Origin: Coemansia sp. RSA 922
Taxonomy: Eukaryota > Kickxellomycota > Kickxellomycetes > Kickxellales > Kickxellaceae
DNA length: 23,327 nt
Reading direction: 5' to 3'
Assembly: GCA_027577415.1 (NCBI GenBank)
Contig: JANBQS010000276.1
Span: 1 to 23,327, forward strand
The notes under the pieces were generated by a model, which saw nothing but the letters and a program-made list of their open reading frames with translations, was not told where the DNA came from and searched no databases. Positions 16,506-23,327 of the stretch are shown here, piece after piece (position 1 is the first letter of the stretch; the number at the start of each line of letters is the position of its first letter). Both the position numbers and the translations under genes were made by a program.

Positions 16506-18941
16506 ATGGCAGAGCTAATCTCTAAATTTGAGGCCCTCGGTCTCAGCGCCGACAAGGCAAAAGAAGCTGCGGCCAACAAAAAGCTTGCACCCACGCTGGA
16601 CAGCCTTATAACCTCCACGGGCCAGACCGAATTTACCAAGCCAACTGGAATGCTGATTTACACTCTGGCAACAACCGCCACAAAGGACAAGACACCTCAC
16701 GCCGACTACATTGCCCGTGCCATTGTCGCCGGTAGAATCGCCTCGACCGAGCAGCTCGGCGCGGCAACAAAGTTCTGTGCCAAGAATGACCCCTCTGCCG
16801 AGGAAACCGCGTTTGACGAGTCATGCGGCGTCGGCGTCGTTGTTAGTGACGAGGAGATCGCCGCCAGCGTGCAGGGTGCCATCGACAGCTTCAAGGAGAG
16901 TCTGACAAAGGAGCGTTACCGTGCTCTGGGCAAGGTGCTTGGAGCCGTTAAAAAGCTTCCAGAGCTACGCTGGGCTGATTCGGGAAAGGTGAAGGCCGAG
17001 TATGACGCTCAGATATTGGCGTTGCTAGGCCCCAAGGATGAGCGCGACACACCTGCCGCTGCCAAGGCCGCCGCTGCATCTCCAGCGCCAAAGGCTGCTG
17101 CTGCCGCTAATGCCGCCGAACCGAACAAGTGGAAGCCTGCTTCTCTAGAGAACATGTTTGCCTCCGGCGACATTAGCCGTCTGCACAAGCCGGGAGAGAA
17201 CCCCCAGATCAAGCCCGAGCTGACCAAGGAGCACCTCGCGACTACTAAGGGGTCAGTCATCACTCGCTTCCCGCCCGAGCCCAACGGCTTCCTGCACATC
17301 GGCCACGCCAAGGCAATCAACGTCAACTTTGGATACGCAAAGACCCACGGCGGCATATGCAACTTGCGCTATGACGACACAAACCCCGAGGCCGAAGAGC
17401 AGGAGTATGTTGACTCGATTCTAGAAACCATCCGCTGGCTTGGATTCGAGCCCCACAACATCTTCTACTCGTCAGACTACTTCCACCAACTGTTTGACCT
17501 TGCCGTCAAGCTCACCGAGAAGGGTCTGGCCTACGTCTGCCACTGCACCGGCGATGAACTCGAAGCGCAACGCGGCGGCAAAGAGCGGGGCCCACGCTAT
17601 GCGTGCAAGCACCGGGACCGCCCGGTCTCCGAGTCTCTGGCCGAGTTCCAAAAGATGAAGGAGGGTCGCTATGCCTCCGGCGAGGCCATTTTGCGCATGA
17701 AGATGGACATACAGAGCGACAACACCATGATGTGGGACACGGTTGCCTATCGCATCTTGTATGCCAGCCACCACCGCACTGGAACTGAGTGGTGCATCTA
17801 CCCGACCTATGACTTCACCCACTGCCTGTGTGATTCGTTTGAGAACATCACTCACTCGATGTGCACAAAGGAGTTTTTCATGTCCCGCGAGTCGTACTAC
17901 TGGCTCTGCGATGCGGTCGAGGTGTACAAGCCAGTGCAGTGGGAGTACGGTCGCCTCAATGTCACCAAGACGCTGCTGTCCAAGCGGAAGCTGCTGGAGC
18001 TGCGCGATAAGGGATTTGTCCGCGCACTCGATGACCCGCGCCTGTTCACGCTGCCCGCTTTGCGCCGTCGCGGTGTGCCCGCACTGGCTATCAACGCCTT
18101 TGTTCGTGAGCTTGGCGTCACGACTGCAGACCCAGTGATCGACGTGGTCCGTCTTGATAACCACATCCGCGACTGCCTTGGTGAGATTGCTCCTCGCATC
18201 ATGGCCGCCACTCACCCGCTTCGCGTGGTCCTGGAGAACTTGCCAGAGGACCACTTTGAAGAGATCGAAATGTCCTACAAGCCTAATGACGACTCCTTTG
18301 GCACCTACACTGTGCCATTCACTCGCGTCCTGTACATTGACAGCTCTGATTTCCGCGAGGTTGACTCGGCCGACTATTATCGCTTGGCGCCAAACAAGTC
18401 TGTGGGTCTGCAGGGTATCTCGCGTGCGATCACTTGCACCAAAGTCCTTAGGAACGCCGATGGCTCTATCGCAGAGCTGGTGTGCCGCTTCGAACCCGAT
18501 GGCGCGCAGGCCAAGCCCAAGACCTTCATACAGTGGATCGCTGACTGCCCGAAGCTTGGCTCGCCAGTGCGCCTTGACGAGGTTAGGGTGTACAATCCGT
18601 TGTTCAAGCATGACAACCCCAAAGACTCGAGCGAAGTGCCAGGCGGCTGGCTATCGGATGTAAACCAGGACTCCCTCGTCGTTGTCAAGGGCGCCATTGC
18701 TGATGTTGGCCTCTGGGACTGGATCAAGAGATACGCCGCCACCGAGGCTGGCCGGAAGGAGCTGGCCCAGCACAATGTCGAGAACGTCAGGTTCCAGTTC
18801 AAGCGGGTTGGTTACTTTGCCTTGGACAAGGACACTGTGCTAGCGCCTGCTGACATTGAAAGCGGCCAGATTGGAAGCTCCAAGCTAATCATGAACCGCA
18901 TTGTGACACTGAAGGAGGATCCCAAAAAGGGCTCGGCCTGA
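16506..18941 (+). CDS. GLN4: Glutaminyl-tRNA synthetase, cytosolic
   Basis: Class Ic aminoacyl-tRNA synthetase that charges tRNA-Gln for translation. 811 residues from ATG 16506, the first ATG in the frame (the open frame extends to 16413 only through a TTG). Residues 1-180 form the helical N-terminal domain typical of eukaryotic GlnRS. An Ala/Lys/Pro-rich linker (about 183-205) follows. The catalytic domain starts near 250 with FPPEPNGFLHIGHAKAINV containing HIGH at 264-267. The second ATP signature is LLSKRK (490-495), after the family stretch PVQWEYGRLN. The C-terminal beta-barrel anticodon-binding domain begins around 590. The GlnRS pattern THSMCTKEF and the absence of the GluRS-specific stretch favour Gln over Glu. 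No introns. A polyadenylation hexamer follows the stop by 76 nt. Confidence 0.97.
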   Translation: MAELISKFEALGLSADKAKEAAANKKLAPTLDSLITSTGQTEFTKPTGMLIYTLATTATKDKTPHADYIARAIVAGRIASTEQLGAATKFCAKNDPSAEETAFDESCGVGVVVSDEEIAASVQGAIDSFKESLTKERYRALGKVLGAVKKLPELRWADSGKVKAEYDAQILALLGPKDERDTPAAAKAAAASPAPKAAAAANAAEPNKWKPASLENMFASGDISRLHKPGENPQIKPELTKEHLATTKGSVITRFPPEPNGFLHIGHAKAINVNFGYAKTHGGICNLRYDDTNPEAEEQEYVDSILETIRWLGFEPHNIFYSSDYFHQLFDLAVKLTEKGLAYVCHCTGDELEAQRGGKERGPRYACKHRDRPVSESLAEFQKMKEGRYASGEAILRMKMDIQSDNTMMWDTVAYRILYASHHRTGTEWCIYPTYDFTHCLCDSFENITHSMCTKEFFMSRESYYWLCDAVEVYKPVQWEYGRLNVTKTLLSKRKLLELRDKGFVRALDDPRLFTLPALRRRGVPALAINAFVRELGVTTADPVIDVVRLDNHIRDCLGEIAPRIMAATHPLRVVLENLPEDHFEEIEMSYKPNDDSFGTYTVPFTRVLYIDSSDFREVDSADYYRLAPNKSVGLQGISRAITCTKVLRNADGSIAELVCRFEPDGAQAKPKTFIQWIADCPKLGSPVRLDEVRVYNPLFKHDNPKDSSEVPGGWLSDVNQDSLVVVKGAIADVGLWDWIKRYAATEAGRKELAQHNVENVRFQFKRVGYFALDKDTVLAPADIESGQIGSSKLIMNRIVTLKEDPKKGSA

Positions 18942-19016
18942 GATGATGGGGGAAATATTGGCTCGGACTTGCCAATGTGTCTGATTTGCTTTGCAGTACA
19001 ACAACCTGTTGGTGTA

Positions 19017-19022
19017 AATAAA
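19017..19022 (+). terminator. Polyadenylation signal of the glutaminyl-tRNA synthetase gene
   Basis: AATAAA, 76-81 nt past the stop codon, within GTAAATAAAATTTTG, followed by a GT-rich stretch (GTCGTGGTTTGTTG). Confidence 0.6.
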
Positions 19023-19189
19023 ATTTTGACGCCATAGTCGTGGTTTGTTGCGGTCTTGAGCGAGGATGATTGCCAAGTACTGCTGCTCTGCAGGTCTAGC
19101 TCTCACGCAGCTTCTTTCATTTTGTTTACCTGTATCTGCAAATTTTTCAAGAGAGATTAGAAACTACTGGCTAAGTCGAGGCTTTCAGG

Positions 19190-19867
19190 ATGGCTACTCC
19201 ACGACAACTGGCAAAGATTGCATTATTCAACGGTAGCATGGTAGCAACCGGGAACGTAATCGCCCAGTCCTTCATGCTTTGGTCCGAGCGGGCTGCCCCT
19301 GCAGCTGCCGATAGCAGTCCAGCTGTGGGCCGCAGGGAGTCTGCTTTGAGCTATGACCCGCTGCAGACTCTGCGGTTCTTCGCCTACGGAGTTGCTTTTA
19401 CGCCAATATCGTATCGGTGGCATGCGTTCCTCAATGCACGGTTTCCCACGGGTGACATCGTCGCTGGGTCGCTTAAGCAAAGCGCAACTACGCCTTCCAA
19501 GGTGTCGTCGCTCTCACGTAGCACTAGTGCTGTGCTTAAGCGCCTAGCAGTGGACCAGACTGTGTTTGCACCCTTTGCGACCTTTTCATTTATAGGCGGA
19601 ATGGGTGCGATGGAGGGCCTGGGACCCAGTGAGTTGGTTGAGCGCTTCCGGATACAGTATCTCCCATTGCTGATAGCGGGCTATGCGCTTTGGCCAGCTG
19701 CGCAAGTCGTCAATTTTAGCATTGTGCCACTTGCCTACCGCATACCATTCACTAGTGTCGTCGGTCTTATGTGGCACACGTATTTGAGTTGGACTAGCGC
19801 TCGCATGAAAACCAATATCATACCAAGCGAGATGGGACAGGCAGAGGCACTCTTGGGACCATTATGA
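19190..19867 (+). CDS. Mpv17/PMP22 family membrane protein (Sym1-like)
   Basis: 225 residues, no intron, start ATG 19190. The Mpv17/PMP22 family comprises four-helix membrane proteins of the inner mitochondrial or peroxisomal membrane; yeast Sym1 and human MPV17 help maintain mitochondrial metabolism and DNA. Visible family marks are DQTVFAPF in the middle and WPAAQVVNFSIVPLAYR in the last third, followed by the WHTYLSW stretch. Residues ~38-55 and ~95-120 are insertions rich in Ser and Ala that make it longer than yeast Sym1. The insertions make assignment to a specific member (Sym1, PXMP2 or the Mpv17-like group) uncertain. It lies 248 bp after the GlnRS gene on the same strand and converges with the SNAPC3 gene, with 86 bp between stop codons. 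Confidence 0.9.
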   Translation: MATPRQLAKIALFNGSMVATGNVIAQSFMLWSERAAPAAADSSPAVGRRESALSYDPLQTLRFFAYGVAFTPISYRWHAFLNARFPTGDIVAGSLKQSATTPSKVSSLSRSTSAVLKRLAVDQTVFAPFATFSFIGGMGAMEGLGPSELVERFRIQYLPLLIAGYALWPAAQVVNFSIVPLAYRIPFTSVVGLMWHTYLSWTSARMKTNIIPSEMGQAEALLGPL

Positions 19868-19894
19868 CGGTAGTAAATTGTGCATCATATATTT

Positions 19895-19900
19895 TTTATT
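19895..19900 (-). terminator. Polyadenylation signal of the SNAPC3 gene
   Basis: AATAAA on the minus strand, 54-59 nt past the stop codon at 19954, inside the short spacer shared with the convergent Mpv17-type gene. The two 3' ends probably overlap. Confidence 0.55.
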
Positions 19901-19953
19901 GCCTTCCACAGATGAGTAGAACACTTCAAAAGTTAATGTCACGTTTGGAAGAG

Positions 19954-21900
19954 CTACATATAGTTGACATTGGCATAAGGGAATACGTCGTGGTCAAGCA
20001 GCTTCTCCTCATCGGCGCCAAAGTGGAAGGGCGTGTAGCACTTTTCGCAAAAGTAGCATGGACTCATGCCACTGTGGAAGTCGTTCTTGGTGACAAACTG
20101 CGCCGGGTAGGCCGAGCACATACGGCACTTGTGTCTCATGTGCCTAGTGCGGAATATCTGCTTTGGATAGCTCTCGACGAACTGGTCGTCCTTGGGTCCC
20201 AGCAGCCGCAGATCGGTGAACATCAGTACATGTTCGCAGTCACCTTGGTGCATAAATATGTACGGCTGCTTTAGTCGGATCGATAGATCCAGGAACCGTG
20301 CACCATCCATTAGCCGGGACTGCAGGCCGCGCAGCTTGGGATTCTTTTCCTGACGCTCAGGGTCGTTCGCCCACTCTGTAATTACGCGGCTGTAGTCGGT
20401 GGCCGTTGGCGATCGCATGTCGTTATAAAATGTCTTTTCGATAAAGAAGTAGCTCGAGCTAGTCTTCTTCTCCTTTGAATTTTCCGTCACTTCGTCGCGG
20501 TGCGAGATCAAAAAGTCAGAGATGCAGTAAAAGGCGTCACGCAAGACCGTTAGGCTTTGCGAGCCAAGAACGAGGTACTCTTCCATCTTTGCATTTGACG
20601 AACGCGTGTTGTAGAAGCATACGCTGAGAATGACTTCGTCGTCGGCTACCGGTGTGGAATTGGGTACTTGCTCCTCCGGCTGCACGCGGTTACTCATAAA
20701 GTTGACCTCCAATCGATACCGGGCCGGCACCATGCGCCGATTCGCCTCGCGCAGAGAGGCAAGAGTCGACTCGTCAAGCGATGTTTTTACAGTGCGAAAC
20801 TTGCTCTCCAGCTCCGAGACGCCTGCTGGCTCAACGACCCGAGTGCGCTGCTTGACCACGCGCTTTGGATCCTCTTCAGCCTCTGTGCTCCGCACAAAGC
20901 CGCTGTTGGCAAGCGCCTTTCTAAGCATCTCGTGTGTAATTCCCTGCGGCAGGGCTGACTGAGGAGTGCGGATAGCTACATCGGCGGGCTGTCTAGCAGA
21001 TGTTTTGGCTGCACTACTAGCTGCCTTGTTGCCGCTTGGAGAGTAATTGTCATCCTCGTCGGAAGATAGGTCATCGCTCAGGCCATCGATGCTCAAGCCA
21101 TCGTCGCTTTCGCCAGCGCCAGTCTTACCATTCTCTGCCAGCGCCGGCATCTCAGAATCGCCGGACAGTACGCCATTGCTTAAAGGTTCGACACCCGATT
21201 CGGGACCAACGTCGGTGTTTTGAAAGGAGTCCACTCCGTTCAAGGAGGCATACACGCCTTGGCCATCAAAGGTCGAACCAGCTCCAGCCCCAATGCTATC
21301 GCTAGCAAGCCGAGCCAGGGCGTCCTCTAGAGTGCCGCTATCGACCTCCATGCTATGGCTGTCAATTTCCCCCTCGCCTTCAGGAGCCTCGACGCTGAGA
21401 AGCATGTTTGTGTCAAGCGGCGCGTCATCTTTATGGCCGTTTGTAGTCCCTGTCACTGCTTTATCTTGGCGACCTCTCTGACCATTGCGCGCGGGAGTAT
21501 CTGAAACGGGAGCAAGGCCCTCCTCGTCCAACTCTTCAGCATGTTGTTCCTGCTGGTTTTCAATTGCAGCAGCGTAGGCGTTTTGAATCTCGTCTAGCTT
21601 TTCCTGCCGCTGCAGATCCTGCTCGACAGCCAAGTCTCGCTTCTTCTGAAGCCACTCGCGCTCGGTCTCGTCATTGAATTCGCGATGTTGCCGAAGCATA
21701 TGAAACAGTGTCGGATTGACAAAGGCGGCGTTGGAGAAGCTAAGGTCGTCGGCAATTTGGCACCTGGATGCAACCTCCTGCTGGACTTCCTCTGGCCACT
21801 CTGACTGGGCGCTTAGCAAGCCGCGGTCTTTCTGGCTGCGCACCAAGCCAGCGAATTTGTCGCGGAAATTGCGTACGCTGATGAGGTCGGAGGGTGGCAT
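19954..21900 (-). CDS. SNAPC3: snRNA-activating protein complex subunit 3 (SNAP50-like)
   Basis: SNAPc binds the proximal sequence element of snRNA genes and starts transcription by RNA polymerases II and III; subunit 3 has a zinc-binding DNA-contact domain. 648 residues from ATG 21900; the frame stays open further but without an ATG. The C-terminal ~250 residues match SNAP50: IFMHQGDCEHVLMFTDLRLL (548-567), then a zinc cluster with Cys592, Cys595, Cys615, Cys618 and Cys621 in HKCRMC and SPCYFCEKC, and a final FPYANV. The first ~400 residues are not conserved. They include a charged, probably coiled stretch (about 75-125) and an acidic Ser/Asp-rich stretch (about 264-287). The protein is longer than human SNAPC3 (411 residues) because of this extension. 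Yeast lacks SNAPc, which points to another fungal lineage. Confidence 0.94.
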   Translation of the reverse strand: MPPSDLISVRNFRDKFAGLVRSQKDRGLLSAQSEWPEEVQQEVASRCQIADDLSFSNAAFVNPTLFHMLRQHREFNDETEREWLQKKRDLAVEQDLQRQEKLDEIQNAYAAAIENQQEQHAEELDEEGLAPVSDTPARNGQRGRQDKAVTGTTNGHKDDAPLDTNMLLSVEAPEGEGEIDSHSMEVDSGTLEDALARLASDSIGAGAGSTFDGQGVYASLNGVDSFQNTDVGPESGVEPLSNGVLSGDSEMPALAENGKTGAGESDDGLSIDGLSDDLSSDEDDNYSPSGNKAASSAAKTSARQPADVAIRTPQSALPQGITHEMLRKALANSGFVRSTEAEEDPKRVVKQRTRVVEPAGVSELESKFRTVKTSLDESTLASLREANRRMVPARYRLEVNFMSNRVQPEEQVPNSTPVADDEVILSVCFYNTRSSNAKMEEYLVLGSQSLTVLRDAFYCISDFLISHRDEVTENSKEKKTSSSYFFIEKTFYNDMRSPTATDYSRVITEWANDPERQEKNPKLRGLQSRLMDGARFLDLSIRLKQPYIFMHQGDCEHVLMFTDLRLLGPKDDQFVESYPKQIFRTRHMRHKCRMCSAYPAQFVTKNDFHSGMSPCYFCEKCYTPFHFGADEEKLLDHDVFPYANVNYM

Positions 21901-23327
21901 ATCGCAAAAAACTTTGAATAGATAAAAAAGATGCTTCGAGAGAGAGAGTGAGATGGCAATTTTAACTTTTGGCACAAAAAATCCCAACGTGACAAAGTAA
22001 TTGTATTGGAGCCTTGTATGGGCATGATCAGGTGGATTTGTTGAGATTGGGCAGGATAGTTCTTGAGCACACAAGAGCGCAGAAAGCCCTGATCCTATGG
22101 AGGAAGAGTTCTCGTTGGAGGACTCATAGTAAAAAAGTTTTAGTCAAATGTTGGAATGGCCGAGGAGTATTTAAAGGCAAGGCAGCGCCCTGGGTGCGCC
22201 GGCTGGAGATATTCCACAGCGAGAAATAAATTCCCTATTTCGCATATTTATTCTTGACAGATCAAGCGGCTTCTGGCTTTAGCATGTAGTTTGGTACTCC
22301 TATTGGCTGGTATGAGTATTATTAGTTGATGGATCACTTAGTTCTGACCATTGCGATCCTAGTCACCAGTGAGTGGTGTGCACTTCTTCGCGTAAAAGGC
22401 TTTCCTTGCGGTCGTCGCCGTCCAACCCTAGCTTGCTTTTTTTTTGTAAGCTTCTAAAAATGCAGTTATCATCCAGCGATCAAGATGATAGTTGCGCGTC
22501 AGGCGTGATCGCTGCTACCTTTAGAGGCAGCCTAGACTATCGCCAGTGTGATCGCCTGCTGGTCTGCTCTACAAAAACTTGGCTAATAATTTCCAGATGC
22601 GGCAAATAACGCCTATCGTCCTGATATGGTTACTTGGATATCGATCTGCATTAGCAAATGCCACATGCCACACGATAATGTGCGCCTATCGCGACTTTGA
22701 CTTGCATTGCACTTCCCTGTGATGCTCTTGCCAGCGACTCTCGGCGGCGCAGGCCGGCTATTGTCCATCAGGCCTCTTCTACATCACTTGGCCTTTTCAA
22801 TAGCAAAACCACCCAACTATATTCCCCGGATACTCTCAACCACTAAAGATCAGTAATAAAAAAAGAGAGCATCAGGCTCTATTTTGCGCCTGGGACAAGT
22901 ACTTCTATTTCTGCCCTTCCCCGCACATACGCGCGCCCCTCCCTCTGCAACCATACGCGGGTTTTTAGCTCCAGTAGCAGAGCACGATCGGTTAATAGAC
23001 GCTGGTCTTAGCCAACGGCCTCCCCCTCCCCCACGCTTCGCTAGCCGCCACTAGCGGCCAAGCCAGTAGCCCATTCGGCTTCATAGGGCTTAATACAGGT
23101 AGGTCATACTGTGATTTGAAGAACTAGCTATTTTGAGTCGAAGGCATACGTCCTGTCGTTGCCAAGTCGCCGAAATAGCGAATACTGCTTCCTGAAACCT
23201 AGCTAGGCGGTAATGCAAACATGGGCTATACGGAGTGACATTCGCCCAATCTACATCTGTCAGTAGTTACACCTTTCTTTCGTTGGTTTGGGTTCTCTCT
23301 CTTTGATCATTTTGTTGGTGTTTGCGA
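21901..23327. other. Long region without a recognisable gene
   Basis: 1427 bp. The left part is the promoter and leader of SNAPC3, with a GA-type simple repeat at about 21938-21950. A TATTTAAAGG run lies at about 22167-22176 and a CCAAT box (minus strand) near 22301. The longest frames are short; one on the plus strand with an internal ATG at 22459 would give only 49 residues and has no recognised domain. The last ~60 bp are pyrimidine-rich (TTTCTTTCGTTGG..CTCTCTCTTTG) and may lead into a plus-strand gene beyond the window. I found no tRNA, 5S, U6 or other structural RNA by eye. Confidence 0.5.

Noticed and set aside
18576..18584. GGTTAGGGT, telomere-like, in the GlnRS gene
   Set aside because: It is explained by codons for conserved protein sequence (GTT AGG GTG); used only as a reminder of the background rate.
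17472..18611. 379-codon open frame on the minus strand opposite the GlnRS gene
   Set aside because: It is a mirror of the GlnRS coding strand, a common effect of codon bias, and its translation resembles no family I recognise.
22373..22609. 78-codon plus-strand frame, internal ATG at 22459
   Set aside because: It opens with GTG, gives only 49 residues from the ATG, and has no recognisable domain or paralogue.

Overview
The window looks like nuclear DNA of a fungus, most likely an early-diverging lineage; Kickxellomycotina (Coemansia-like) is my best guess, not a demonstrated assignment. Genes are monocistronic, densely packed on both strands and mostly intronless. The few introns have GT..AG borders, and the first CDK intron carries a perfect TACTAAC branch point. 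A SNAPc subunit is present, a complex that budding yeast lacks. I see no bacterial operon features, phage, transposon, CRISPR array, tRNA or rRNA.

Layout. 1-3307: two divergently transcribed galactokinase-family genes back to back around a 314 bp shared promoter; the left one loses its last ~10 codons to the window edge. 3507-4848 (-): a three-exon CDK1/Cdc28 kinase with an intact PSTAIRE helix. 5171-8320 (-): a 1049-residue membrane protein with a C-terminal GRAM domain. 8473-11619 (-): complete, intronless telomerase reverse transcriptase (TERT) with all expected motifs. 11742-16002 (-): three tandem paralogous alpha/beta hydrolases (ABHD1/ABHD3/YheT family). 16506-18941 (+): cytosolic glutaminyl-tRNA synthetase. 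19190-19867 (+): Mpv17/PMP22 membrane protein. 19954-21900 (-): SNAPC3/SNAP50-like snRNA transcription factor. 21901-23327: 1.4 kb with no gene I can support.

Most of the genes are unrelated housekeeping functions (cell cycle, telomere maintenance, translation, snRNA transcription) that happen to be neighbours. Two local duplications stand out: the inverted galactokinase pair and the direct ABHD triplet. The galactokinases are mosaics: stretches identical even at silent positions alternate with strongly diverged stretches, which suggests gene conversion. The right copy also has an altered ATP-loop motif, raising the possibility of a kinase/sensor split like yeast Gal1/Gal3.

Other points of interest are dyad-symmetric elements in three promoter regions, a telomere-repeat-like 10-mer starting 21 nt after the TERT stop codon, and a possible missed N-terminal exon on the third hydrolase.
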